Made by a program: the position numbers and the translations under genes | Notes under the pieces: generated by a model | Databases searched by the model: none | What the model was told of the DNA's origin: nothing | Seen by the model: only the letters and a program-made list of their open reading frames with translations | Assembly: GCA_051294375.1 (NCBI GenBank) | Contig: CM119271.1 | Location: forward strand, 10,845,142-10,909,141 | DNA length: 64,000 nucleotides | Direction of reading: 5' to 3' | DNA from: Paraspadella gotoi | Lineage: Eukaryota; Chaetognatha | Shown: one piece after another, positions 33,665 to 44,834 of the stretch | Layout of the letters: each line of letters opens with the position of its first letter | Position numbering within the stretch: the first letter of the stretch is position 1

Positions 33665-34510
33665 GTGTTTTACTCGTTTACAGCAAATAGTTGAAACAGT
33701 ACATTCAACATTGACAACTGTTGTATGTCTATTGTCCCGTTGTCCATTCTCATCGCTCGAGATCGAAAACAAATGAGCATCGCGTCGAAATCGATCGATG
33801 AGCTGAACTTTTATTTAGAAATATTTTTTTTGAGATATCAAAATCGAGTTTGAATGTTTTTTTCCCCCTTTCAACTTTTTTTGAAAAGTCAGATTAACCT
33901 GAATGTGTCTGATGTACGTACTGTGAGCATGAAGCTTTTCGGCTTTTGTCCGTCCTTGGCTCTCAAGGATCTGCTTTATTCATTTTTTTTATTGATGTTA
34001 TTGCTCTTTCGGTTTAATTTACGTTTTTGTACTTTTGAACAGATTCGACCGCGTCGTCGTCGTCGTCGTCGTCATCGTCGTCGTCGTCGTAATGATTGGT
34101 CGGTTGAAAAATTTTATTGTAATGTTTTATTGTAAAAAGAAGTTTATTATCACCAACCGTCATTTGAAAGAAATAAAAAAAAATAAATAAAAGGAAAAAA
34201 TAATGATGAAATTTATGATTAAGAAAACGTCGAATTTGGGATCAAGTGCAGTATTTTTTTTCTTTTATAGAAAACCAATATTTCGATCTTATTTGACAGA
34301 TCATCGTTCAGGGTAAGAGTGAAGTGAGTAGAAGAAGAGAGCTAAGGAAAAGAGAGAGAGATAGAGAGAGAGAGAGAACAGGTGAGAGTCAGACAATACA
34401 ACAGGGATGAAATTTTTTTTTGATGCTAGTGCTAGTACAATATAGTATTCCCCGTTCTAATACAATTGAAACATTCTTTTAAATAATATACTATACTTCA
34501 TTGATACGGA
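33665..34510. other. Intergenic or intron stretch with (CGT)n
   Basis: A (CGT)n trinucleotide tract lies at about 34,050-34,091 and GA runs near 34,350-34,378. The open frame 33,854-34,135 ends in Arg repeats from the CGT tract and has no other support. No exon is claimed. Confidence 0.4.
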
Positions 34511-34513
34511 AGC

Positions 34514-34690
34514 AATGTAGCCTAGGTACTCTGGGAGTGAATGAACGAGACTTTGAGAGAGTCTTGATTGAAAGCTTGCAAGGACCTGCCATGTAATTAT
34601 CTTGTAGGCGTGATGGAGGCCTTAAACCACCAAAGCCCGTCCAAAGTCAGGACATTTATTGAATGAATGGATACTTTTTATATTTGAAGG
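34514..34690 (+). repeat. 'GGTTGTACCAAT' family copy
   Basis: Starts TAGGTACTCTGGGAGTGAA and contains GAGAGAGTCTTGATTGAAAG, GCAAGGACCTGCCATG and GGAGGCCTTAAACCACC. The palindromic end is decayed. Confidence 0.8.
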
Positions 34691-34779
34691 ATCAATTTAA
34701 AAAAAAAATATTCAATTTACTAGACCCAAGATGATGCTTATTTTCGAGCTTACCCACGGTGGCCGGGTGATACGCCATT

Positions 34780-34922
34780 TTGAACCTACTCATGCCCCAA
34801 TTCGAATGCCGGATAATACTTTCCGGAAAACTCTGTTTTAGTGCCCGATTTGAACTTACTCGTTCCCCAATTTGGCTGCCGGAATATGCTCTCCTCGAAA
34901 CTTACCCACGCCCCAATTGGGA
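34780..34922 (+). repeat. Three-copy tandem repeat with CCCCAATT core
   Basis: Three related units start near 34,781, 34,851 and 34,898: GAACCTACTCATGCCCCAAT, GAACTTACTCGTTCCCCAAT and GAAACTTACCCACGCCCCAA. The first two go on to TGCCGGAtaAT.CT.TCC. Purpose unknown. Confidence 0.65.
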
Positions 34923-34984
34923 TGCCTCGTGATGCATTGATGACACTGAATTCCCAGCGGCGTCGATTTCGCGTCGACGGCTGC

Positions 34985-35138
34985 GGCGACGACGACGACG
35001 ACGACGAAAGCGACGATCCCGGCTCGCGGCGACATTTTGAAGCAGAAAAAAAAAGTTTGGGATTAAAAATTTGAGAAATCGATTTTGTCGAAAAAAAGTT
35101 TGATGCGCGGCCTTCTGCGAACGATGGAGAAGGCTCGT

Positions 35139-35220
<82 letters not shown>

Positions 35221-35232
35221 CAGAGAAAGAGA
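34985..35232. repeat. (ACG)n and (GA)n microsatellites
   Basis: ACG trinucleotides at about 34,987-35,007 and GA dinucleotides at about 35,139-35,214. The frame reading DDDDDESDD through the ACG tract has no supported gene around it. Confidence 0.85.
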
Positions 35233-35259
35233 GAGAGAGCCAATGAAGAAGCGTTCAAG

Positions 35260-36475
35260 TTAGAGAATCAGGAAGTTTTTTTTATTTCAGTTGGTTTAAT
35301 TTTTCATCGTGGTAGGATTGAATTTTCGGAGGAAAAAAATTTATTTTGTTTTCAAGTTGGGCTTGTTGTTATGGTTTCAGTTGTTTATATTGTTGTTATT
35401 GTTTAGATTACGGCCGATGGTATTTCGTTACTCATTTATAAAGTTTACACTAGTTTCAATCAAATCCCGACGACTGATTTAAAAAGAAAAAAAAANNNNN
35501 NNNNNNNNNNNNNNNNNNNNNNNNNNNNNNNNNNNNNNNNNNNNNNNNNNNNNNNNNNNNNNNNNNNNNNNNNNNNNNNNNNNNNNNNNNNNNNNNNNNN
35601 NNNNNNNNNNNNNNNNNNNNNNNNNNNNNNNNNNNNNNNNNNNNNNNNNNNNNNNNNNNNNNNNNNNNNNNNNNNNNNNNNNNNNNNNNNNNNNNNNNNN
35701 NNNNNNNNNNNNNNNNNNNNNNNNNNNNNNCGAATTTTGGAGGGAAAAAAGGGAAAGGATTGGATTTGGATTCATCTGTTTAAGTTGATCAGTTTTGAAT
35801 ATTACGATTCAGATTCGTTTTACATCGATAGCACGTCTAATCGCTAATAAATAATGATCAACAATCGATAATATATTTCATATTCAGCTCTAGTTAGCAA
35901 AGCTTGTTATTCGACAAATTAAACTTTTTTTTAAATGTTTACAATTTTGTTCGATCTCGTGTTTCGCAAAGAGCGATTCTCATGATTTTCGAGAAGCCAA
36001 ACCGAGAATTTGTGATAAAAAAAAATGTTTATTTTAGCCAAAGAAAAAAAAATGAAGGAAAAATCTAAAGTTCCAAAAACTTAAAGGAATTTTTTTCCCC
36101 ATTTTCTTGTATTTTTAAGACGTTGAGGTTTTTAATTCAATTTGACTTCAGACTAAAAAAGAGAAGAAGATGAGAAAACTGGGATGAGAGAAAAAGGATG
36201 CGAAAAATCTGGACCAACTTTTTTTAATCGCTACTAAATTACGCGTCATAATGTGGGATGGATTTTGAAAATATATAATTTTTATTTTAAGAATGAGTGA
36301 GTTTTGTAATTTACTCTGAGTAAGAAAAAACTCCGTTGGTCCAAATGTCTGATTGTATTTAGGTGACGGTTTAACTCTTTATAATTTTCCCTGATGAAAA
36401 AATATGCTAGTGTGGAGTTTAATTCAGTATTCTCTGATCTATTACCTAAGGAAGTGATTCAATTTCTTTGACAAA
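35260..36475. other. Gene-free stretch with a gap
   Basis: AT-rich. Contains a gap of 235 N at 35,496-35,730. No exon, RNA gene or repeat family recognised. Confidence 0.4.
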
Positions 36476-36479
36476 TAGA

Positions 36480-36658
36480 CCAGGTTCTCTTGGAGTGAAT
36501 AAACTAGACTGTGATAGAGTCTTGATGGAAAGCCTGAAGGGACTTGCTATGTTATTATCTTGTAAGAGTGATGAAGGCCTCAACCCACCATAGCCTGTCC
36601 TAAATCTTGTTCATTGAATGAATGATTAATTATTGTATGCAGTTGTACCAATTTCATA
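36480..36658 (+). repeat. 'GGTTGTACCAAT' family copy
   Basis: Starts ACCAGGTTCTCTTGGAGTGA, contains GATAGAGTCTTGATGGAAAG and GAAGGCCTCAACCCACC, and ends in GTTGTACCAATTTCAT. More diverged than the copies at 34.5 and 41.1 kb. Confidence 0.8.
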
Positions 36659-36659
36659 A

Positions 36660-37107
36660 AAACTGCACGTCCAATGTATTTTCAACTCGTTTCCATGGCG
36701 ACCGAACCTATTCCAATTATCAAACTCGGTCAAATCGATTCTAGAAACAAATTGCTTCCCTCTTTCCAACCTGTAAGTCGATCGAGCGACATCTTTCGAG
36801 AAAACAAAATTTATATATAGTTTCTTCGATCGATGAAACAAAAGAGCATCGATCGATCGTTTATCAAACTAAACTTGTTTTTCTTTTCAATTTCGTTTCG
36901 ATTTTTTTTTTAAAATTGGATCTCGTCAGCGTAGCGTATCGCTTTTTGTCCGATTTTGTTTTCGCTACGCTTTGTTTTCAATTTTTTTGACAAGCCATTT
37001 TCATACAGAGATATTCCTCTGTGAGACGTCTCCTGGAGCTTTGAACCTTCTTTGTTTGAATTCTTGATAAGCTTGGTTTTTTTTGTTTTTTTTTTGTTTT
37101 TGAGAGA

Positions 37108-37168
<61 letters not shown>

Positions 37169-37724
37169 TTTCACTCGATTCACCTAAATTGGTGGGAAAA
37201 GTTCTATTCACTTGTCAATTTTTAACCAAATTACGTAAATTCAGGTTTTGAAGAATGAGGTAAAAAAAAACCAACAATTTTCTTTGTTATCCGTTTTTTT
37301 TTTATCAATAATTATTAATATTTTTATCTTGTTTTTCCTTTTTTTCATTAAAAAATAAATTTGACGCGATGTAATGGTTAGTTCTTAACCACTAGCACTA
37401 TCATTGATTTATCATCCCTTTTAATCATCACTATTTGCAAATAATTACGGATTTTCTCTTTATTTTGTTGTTCCCTATTTTTAGATTTGAGCAATTTTGT
37501 ATCATTAAACTTGTTCGTTAATCGTTGAGTAAAAAAGGTATTCCTATTAATTGTTTCTTTTTTTTTGGGTTTTCCTATGATTGCCGGTACGGGTATAAAT
37601 TTAATTTGAATTAGGAAACGAGTTACTCGCAAAGCGTTAGATCGACAGTTCGATAAGGTGCCTCATTACGAGAGATAGAAAGATAGTAGAAAAGAAAGAA
37701 CAAAAGATGGAAAGAAAAGATAGA

Positions 37725-37817
<93 letters not shown>

Positions 37818-38150
37818 TTCTGTTTAAAAAAGAATAAAAAAAAAAAATTGAAGACTGGGAGACGAGATTCTCCGTTGAAAATTTTTAATCCAGTTTTTAA
37901 ATCGCGCCGCGAGTACTCGCGTAGAAAAGCTATAAGATACTTGGGTGTTGGTCGGTCGGTCCGTCTGTCTGATGTTTAATTTCTCTCATGTATGTATATA
38001 TTTTTTATCAACTTTTTTACGAGGAATCTGAATCTGTTCTCAGAGTTAAAAAAAAAAATATTTTCAAATTTTGACATTATATAATGGCAGATATCTGCCG
38101 TGTTGTTAAAACTTTTTTGTGGAAATGTTATATATTATGTATATATATGA
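36660..38150. other. Gene-free stretch with GA microsatellites and a repeat fragment
   Basis: GA runs at about 37,107-37,166 and 37,724-37,815. Around 37,895-37,975 CGCCGCGAGTACTCGCG is followed by GGTCGGTCGGTCCGTC. This is the inverted hairpin and (GACC)n end of the second repeat family (compare 5.1-5.2 kb). No gene supported. Confidence 0.5.
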
Positions 38151-38167
38151 CATATTATCTGCGTCGT

Positions 38168-38197
38168 CACGTGAATTCCTCGTGACGCGATCACGTG
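38168..38197. promoter_or_regulatory. Paired CACGTG E-boxes
   Basis: Two CACGTG motifs (38,168-38,173 and 38,192-38,197), both within TCACGTGA, lie 24 bp apart with CGTGACGCG between them. TCACGTGA is the core bound by MiT/TFE, MYC/MAX and USF basic helix-loop-helix factors in animals. They are about 1 kb upstream of the ATG at 39,194 and could be promoter sites, but there is no TATA box or mapped start to confirm this. Confidence 0.35.
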
Positions 38198-38305
38198 ACA
38201 AGAAAAATAAAAATCTACGCGACGCCTCCAAATTTCCTTTCCTCTTTCCGGAGAAATTAATGGCAAAAACTACTCTGCGTTTCTCGACAAAGAAATAAAG
38301 AACCC

Positions 38306-38421
<116 letters not shown>

Positions 38422-39193
38422 TCATCCGTTTTTTAAATTTAGAAAATTTCCGAGAATGGAAAGAAACATTATTTAACTTTAAAAAAAAAAGTTACACAAA
38501 AATATATATATAACGACAAATCATAATCCATGCCAAATTTCTTTTTTATTTTTATTTTGGGAAAAATAAAATCTTAAAATAAAACAAAAAATTACGAAAC
38601 AGGCTCACCTAATAATAACAAACAAAAAATCCACTGCGCACAAAAGTCGTTTCGCAAAGAAAGAATCAAATTGTAAAATTCCCGTCGACATTAACGACTT
38701 TGCGCTCCTTAATTAACGAAAAAACCTTTTTTCTTCTTTTTTTTGGGGGGCGATTTATGATTTCAATTTATGTTTTTGGAATAACTATTTTCTTTTCAGT
38801 CGACTACTTTGTCACTTTATAAACTTCTTCCCGCGCCTAATTTGTGGGGGAGGTGAGGCTTTGTCAAGTATCGGACACTCGACGAATACAAATTTATCAA
38901 TAAGAAAAAAACGAAAAAAAAGTTTAAAAGCTTTCGTTTCTTCGCGATTTTACGGCTGATAAAGGCTCGTTACAAGCGCTTGCTTGTTTGTATTTGTAGT
39001 TGGATGTTTAAATTTTCAAGCTTCGTAATTCGTCCTAGAAAAAAAAACAAAAACAAAAACAAAAAACAAAAAAAAACAAAACAAAACTGTAAACAACCTG
39101 CCTTTCGATTAATTGTTAATTCTTTTTATTCCGACCGGTTTTTTTTTCATTTCGGCAACGACGACAACAACAACAACAACAACGACGACGACA

Positions 39194-39987
39194 ATGTCGG
39201 CCGAATCAAACTCTAAAATAGAAGACGACACGATCGTCGCCGACTTAGCCGACTTAGCCGACGTAGCGACGTCCAGCGCCGCCTCGGCCGACAACGACAA
39301 CGCCCTCTCTACCGACGTAACAACCGCCGCGGCCGCCGCCGCCAACGTCGGTCCAGCCATGCCCGACACTTTTCCTTCTCCAGAGCCGACGCAGCCGAGA
39401 GAGATAGACGGTCTGCTCTCCTCCGAGGAAGAAGACGACGTCGAAGCCGACAACCGAAACAACTACAACAACAACAAATCTCGGAAAAGTATTCGACCGA
39501 CGGTTGCGGCTTTGGAGCAGCTGAGGGCGGATGAAAAGAGGGAGGGAGGCGGAGGGAAAAAGGACAGCGATCCCATCAATCGGTGAGGGTGGAATTGATT
39601 GGTTGTTTGATTGATTGATGGATAAGGCGCTCAACCGCTAAGTGGGCTGAAGATGACTATCAACTATCACGCTTCCCACAGGGTTGGTACCATTGGGGAT
39701 CGATCCCGGTACCTAATGATCACGAGCTGATTGTATTACTCCATGAGCTATCGGGTCACGACTGAAGGTCACATGCTTAAAGGCGGGGTGAACAACATAT
39801 TGCGATGCCCGACTACAGATGAATGAATTGATGAATTGATTTGTTTCGATTTCATTGTTTCATTTGTTTGACTGATTGACTGATTTGCAAGCTCACATCG
39901 TTCAGGCGAAAACGACGACGACAACGAAGACGACGAATACAACGACGAAGGCGACGACGAAGTCTTTCGACTTTGCGACCCGTAGAG
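39194..39987 (+). CDS. Unrecognised Ala/Asp-rich protein with a basic second exon
   Basis: Exon 1, 39,194-39,582, has a GTGAGG donor, phase 2. It encodes MSAESNSKIEDDTIVADLAD, an Ala/Thr-rich part, then IDGLLSSEEEDDVE, an Asn-rich patch and ALEQLRADEKR. Exon 2, 39,906-39,987, has a TTCAG acceptor. It continues in frame as a run of Arg (RRKRRRQRRRR), ending STLRPVE at a weak GTCAGC donor. An acidic, low-complexity N-terminus followed by an Arg-rich, NLS-like segment would suit a nuclear protein, but no domain is visible. The Arg run is encoded by an ACG/CGA trinucleotide repeat, so the second exon could be an accident of the repeat. No further exon is identified. Confidence 0.4.
39640..39766 (-). 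repeat. tRNA-derived SINE-like element
   Basis: On the minus strand, GTGACCCGATAGCTCATGGA carries an A-box-like TAGCTCATGGAGTA. It is followed 40-50 bases later by GGGATCGATCCCC, a good B-box match (39,696-39,707). An anticodon-like loop CGTGA lies between them. The acceptor stem does not close, so this is a SINE head rather than a working tRNA gene. It lies in the intron of the Ala/Asp-rich gene. Confidence 0.55.
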
Positions 39988-40189
39988 GTCAGCGAGAATG
40001 ACCATTTGACCATTCGACCTGGAATAAATTGTTATGACTGACCTTTTTTCTGCCAACGTAAATACGAACTGATATCATTCGTTCGCCTGGTAAAGAGCCT
40101 CTTGAATCACTTTGGCTTGGAGAAATGACTAATTTAATGATTGACTGATTTATTAGGTACATATTTGACGGATTGATGGTGTGGTGGAC

Positions 40190-40400
40190 TAAAATCCACC
40201 GACCGTTCATCAGCGGCCATTGGTGAAGGAGGCAAGTCATTCGCCTCCTCAACCCAATGGTCCGGGGTTCTAGCCTGGAGGACGCATAACAGTTAAGAGG
40301 GACGGGGCGCTTAACTCGCCTGTCACACGATGTTACAGCCTGATCCGAAGATCAGGGACTGCTTATATTGAACGGTTCTGTCACTAACTCATAAAATTTC
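40190..40400 (+). repeat. tRNA-derived SINE-like element, copy 2 of the 6.6-kb family
   Basis: A GGAGGC..GCCTCC hairpin at about 40,229-40,249 stands where an anticodon arm would be. GGGGTTCTAGCCT follows as a B-box-like motif, then GACGGGGCGCTTAACTCGCC and AGCCTGATCCGAAGATCAGG, shared with 6,647-6,710. Confidence 0.55.
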
Positions 40401-40404
40401 TCTT

Positions 40405-41025
40405 CAATGGATTTAATCATGCAATTATTATATTATATTTCGTTCTCCCTATCGAGTTACCATTCGATTTATTGGCTTTATAAAATAGTGCAGATTGCAA
40501 AATCAAATTCCACTTTTGCGAAGGTTTTAATTTGTTGGCTTTAAAAACAGTTCCGTCAAATAATAAATTACGAGGACTCTCGATTGATTGATTGATTGAT
40601 TGATTTCGAAATTGATATTGATCGATTATTCCATCCATCCATCAACGTTTCAACTCTCGATCAGTTTGATTTATGGAATGGCTCAATTAAAAAGAGAATC
40701 CGAACCGGCCGAGTTTCTGGTTCGATCGCCTCGGAAGATCGACGATCCACAATCCAGTTTGAGGCTCGACAAGATTTTTTGAGTTCGGCCGCCGCCGTCT
40801 CCGGCCGCCGCGGCCAGCTAGCCTCCGCTCGCCTCCGCTCGAGAGAGCTAAACCGGTTTTGAAATTCTTATTTTTTTTTTTTCAAATTGTGTCAAGACAC
40901 GAAGAAAGGACGTTTGAACTCAGCGGATAAATAAATTTTCGTCGGGCATTGACGATTTGAGGGTTAATCAGTCGGGCATTGACTGTATGATTCGTCGGTT
41001 AATAGTCATTGACGTTATGCCCTCT
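40405..41025. other. Gene-free stretch
   Basis: A frame from about 40,665 (after TCGATCAG) to 40,862 is open in two phases and GC-rich at its end, but no domain or partner exon supports it. Confidence 0.35.
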
Positions 41026-41027
41026 TA

Positions 41028-41190
41028 TGAAATTGGTACAACCAATATAAAAATTATCCATTCATTTAATAAATAAGCTATCTTGCCCCTGACTTTGGAC
41101 AGGCTTTGGTGGTTTAAGGCCTCCATCACTCTTACAAGATAATGACATAGCAGGTCCCTGCAAGCTTTCAATCAAGACTCTCTCGGGCTT
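41028..41190 (-). repeat. 'GGTTGTACCAAT' family copy, best preserved
   Basis: Runs from ATGAAATTGGTACAACCAAT through GCTATCTTGCCCCTGACTTT and GGTTTAAGGCCTCCATCAC to GCAAGCTTTCAATCAAGACT and CTCTC. The least diverged copy and a good reference for the family. Confidence 0.85.
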
Positions 41191-41448
41191 TGACGTCAGG
41201 CTTTGTCGGTCGATAGTCTGGCATTGAAGTTGAAGAGACAGTAAATATTGTAATGTGCTAGTGACGTTATACTTAGTTAGTATACTTAGTCATTTAATTG
41301 ACAGCATTTATGCTTTGTCAGTTTATCGTCGGGTATTAAAGGTTAAGCTCAGTTTTTATTAAAGCTGAAGACAGCGGTTCTTTGTTCTTACATACTATTG
41401 TACAATGTAATGTATATATATATATGGGCAGTTAATTGACAACCTGTG

Positions 41449-41568
<120 letters not shown>

Positions 41569-41592
41569 CTTCTCTCCCCCTCTTTCCTTCAG

Positions 41593-42644
41593 CATTCGCA
41601 CATGCTCCAGCCCGACGATATCTTTGCCGTCGTCGTCGTCATCGTCGTCGTTGTCGGCGCCGGAGGATTCCTGCTTCGTGAATGTCCTTCACGACTTCAC
41701 ATGTCACGTCTTCGATCACCGCGCCGTCGATCTCGACGTTCACGTGAGTCGATTGGGGGTTGTGATTTGTGAAGCGAGAAACAGCATTTCGTAATGTTGC
41801 GTCGTAATGACTGTTACTTATAGTTATAAGCTTTTCCTTAAAGTTATTAGATTATTAGGTCATTATGTATCTCATAGAACGAAACCTTATTTCCCAAATA
41901 TTATCCAAAATGGTTAAGTATTAGTTATTATTTATTATTAGTTATTATTTATTTACTAGAGAAGTAATTTATCGAATCAGCAGAAAAACCTTTTCTCCTT
42001 TCTCACGCGTGCAGTTGCATCCTCGTGCACGACAATGCACGCAAATTCGCGCGCGCAAAGAATCGGTGCTGCAGCCGGAATTCAAATGCCTCACCTGTCG
42101 AACGCCTCGTGGCGGCACCCTCTACGGCATCTGTCAAGCCTGCGTTCACACCTGTCATCCACGGTGAAGTCGGCCTGGCGGGTGCAGGTCCTTTCTTGGT
42201 TCGAGTCGATTTAGTTCCTCCGCTCTCTCTTCTCTCTCGTCTCTCTCTCTCTCTCTCCTTTAACGATACACCTTTCTTGGTCGAGTCGATTTAGTTTTCC
42301 TCCTTTCCCTTCTCTCTCTCTCTCTCTTCTCTGCTTTAAACGAATACACCTTTCTTGGTTCGAGTCGATATTTTCCCTCCGCTCTCTCTCTCTCTCTCTT
42401 CTCTCTCTGCTTTAACGAATACCACCTTCTTGGTTCGAGTCGATTTAGTTTCCCGCTCTCTCTCCTCTCTCTCTTCTTCTCTCTCTCTCTCTCTCTCTCT
42501 CACTCTCTGCTTAACGAAACACCTTTCTTGGTTCGAGTCGATTTAGTCCTCGCTCGTCTCTCTCTCTCTCTCTCTCTCTCGACTCTCCCTGCTTTAACGA
42601 TACACCTTTCTTGGTTCGAGTTGATTTAGTTTCCTCCGCTCTCT

Positions 42645-42680
<36 letters not shown>

Positions 42681-43093
42681 CTCTCCTGCTTTAACGAATA
42701 TACCTTTCTTGGTTCGAGTCGATTTAGTTTCCTCGCTCTCTCTCTCTCTCTCCTCTCTCTCTCTCCCTGCTTTACGAATATCTTTCTTGGTTCGAGTCGA
42801 TTTAGTGTCCTCCGCCTCTCTCTCTTCTCTCTCTTCTTCTCCCCTGCTTTAACGAATATACTTTCTTGGTTCATGTCGATTTAGTTTCCCTTCTTTCTGC
42901 TTCTCTCTCTCTCTCTCTCTCATCTCTCGATCTCTTCGTGCTCCTCGTTCTCTCTCTCTCTCTGCTCTCCCTCAAGTTTAACGAATACACCTTTCTTGGT
43001 TCGAGTCATTTTAGTTGGAAATGCCAAATAACCGTTTTTTTTACAATGTTTTGTTTTCTATTTATCTAGTTTTTTGTCTTTCTCTCTCTCTCT

Positions 43094-43131
<38 letters not shown>

Positions 43132-44032
43132 TCTTTCCTCTCCTCTCTCTCTCTCTCTCCTTATTAGCAATTAACTAAAGCTTTCTCGTTTATTACAGTG
43201 AGAATATTTTAAATTAGTTCATCAACTATTTTCTCACTGTCGACTAGTAGTTCCATTGTTTTTATTATTCATCACCATGTTTTTTATCTGCTGCTTCTCA
43301 TCACTGCGGAAAAATTGATAATTACATTACGCAGCAATTAAAGTCTTTCAAGTTTCCTATTCATATGATCAAAATAGCCTTGGATGCAGCAAGCGATCCC
43401 ATTACTGATACCGTAAAAATATATCTGTACAAAGAATAAAACGAATTATAAAAAAAACTAACTCATTATTTGATAGTAATTATCAATACCATTGCATTAA
43501 TACTGTTTACACTAATGTATCACAATAGAACGCTTGTTGGCGGTGGATGGGGTTTCCAACAAAAATGTTGCTTAATTTGAGTTAGAAAAAGAGCCCATGC
43601 CTATTGTCCACTAGAATATTAGAATTGATCATTGTTCATACCATGAAAACTCAAAAACTATATACTTACAAATCATAAGATAAGGTAGCTTTTTAGGGCT
43701 GTTAAAGTACAAGCTTAAAGTCGCACTTTTGTTTTTCAAATTCAAATTCAATTCTCTCTCCCCTGCTTTAACGAATACACCTGACGTATAGCTATTTAAA
43801 ATGTATTTTCGACCTATAAGTACAAAAGAACATTTTATGTTTACATCTATCAAAAAGTCAGGATCACTAGGCATTAGCTAAAATATATAAAAAATTATAT
43901 ATTTCCAGATGCAAAGTGTTGCAATCGGAGAAAAAGTTTTACTTTTCTTGCAAATGCAACGAAGCGCGAAGAGGCACGAAGGAATTGGTGCAAAAAGCGG
44001 GTGGAATGCTCAAGGAATGCAGAGGACGAAAG
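41593..44032 (+). CDS. Protein with UBR-box-like Cys/His domain, three exons
   Basis: Exons 41,593-41,743, 42,015-42,163 and 43,909-44,032 join in phases 0 and 2 with good sites (CTTCAG/GTGAGT, GTGCAG/GTGAAG, TTCCAG/GTAAGT). The product has a Ser-rich start, then DSCFVNVLHDFTCHVFDHRA, RQCTQIRARKESVLQPEF, KCLTCRTPRGGTLYGICQAC, VHTCHPRRCKV and KKFYFSCKCNEARRG. The pattern C-x16-C-x2-C-x11-C-x2-C-x3-C-H followed by F-x-C-x-C matches the UBR-box zinc fold. The closest resemblance I recognise is UBR7 (CSTC..GICLACSYECH..FRCDCG). UBR boxes bind N-degrons in E3 ubiquitin ligases. Exons on both sides are missing, so the protein type is unknown. Intron 2 holds a compound minisatellite. An inverted, error-like copy of exon 1 lies at 58.3-58.7 kb. 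Confidence 0.6.
42180..43000 (+). repeat. Compound minisatellite: CTTTAACGAATACACC / GGTTCGAGTCGATTTAG plus (CT)n
   Basis: About ten units of 65-95 bp. Each has GCTTTAACGAATACACCTTT, CTTGGTTCGAGTCGATTTAG, TTTCCTCCG and a CT run of varying length. A single stray unit (CTGCTTTAACGAATACACC) lies at about 43,762-43,782. The array sits in intron 2 of the UBR-like gene. Single-base indels between units suggest either age or sequencing error. Confidence 0.9.
43078..43162. repeat. (CT)n microsatellite
   Basis: CT run with TT and CC interruptions. From here to 43,900 the intron is AT-rich with nothing else recognised. Confidence 0.9.
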
Positions 44033-44194
44033 GTAAGTCTCTGAGGGCGCGAAGTGGAAGGGAGGTGAGGCTCGAGAGACTTACTCTGGTTTTGTCGTAA
44101 GGGTCAGTACTCAGGGGGGGGGGAAGTCGCCTTGGGTCGTTCGGTCACTCGTTTATATTTATAAATTTCGTTTAAAAGCCTTAAATTATTAATT

Positions 44195-44830
44195 CAGCAG
44201 ATCCCGACTCTATAATTCACTTTGTCGGTCCGTCGGTCCGCCCCCTCAATCTTGTCGGGCATTCACTTATATCATGTCAGAACATCGAATTATGATAAAT
44301 TATGCAAAAAAAAATCATGCCCGTCCGTCCGTCTGTCTGTCCAATTACTCGTATATTGGATGGATGGATTGGAATGAAATTTTGTGTGTGGGTAGGGAAG
44401 TGTGTGTGGGATTTGATCCCGCTTTCTTTGCTTTTCAATAGAAAGACTTAATCCCACATGTGTGATTGAGCTGGATATGAAGTTTCGATGGAATCGTCCG
44501 AGAGAAAATGAATTTAAATAGAAAAAACAAAAAATAGGTTTCACTATTTAAACGCCAATTACTCATAAGTGGATGGGGCGATTTACCTGAAATTTTGTAT
44601 GTGGGTAGAAAAGTGTGTGATTAAGCTGGAAATCAAGTTTCGATGGAATCGTCTGAGTAGAAATGAGTTTAAATGGAAAAAACAAAAAACCTGTTTCACT
44701 AATTGATTATGCTTCTTTTTCTTTTTATATTAAATGTAAATGCAAGATGTATTAATTAATCAAATAATTAATCAGTTAATTAATCAATTAGTCAATTAAT
44801 TAATCAATAATTAATTAATCAGTCAATCAA
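44195..44830 (-). mobile_element. Pearl-like element, second copy (inverted)
   Basis: Read on the minus strand the parts come in the same order as at 3.0-4.4 kb: core repeats with TTAAACTCATTT and TTCCATCGAAACTT, then (GGAC)n (about 44,321-44,341). Then come CATAATTTATCATAATTCGATG, GACATGATATAAGTG, GGCGGACCGACGGACCGAC and the AGTCGGGATCTGCT half of the terminal hairpin. Only two or three core units are present, against about eight in the first copy. Confidence 0.65.
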
Positions 44831-44834
44831 TCAA

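Noticed and set aside
40665-40862. Possible exon after TCGATCAG
   Set aside because: Two frames are open, neither shows a domain, and the phase cannot be tied to the exons at 39.2-40.0 kb.
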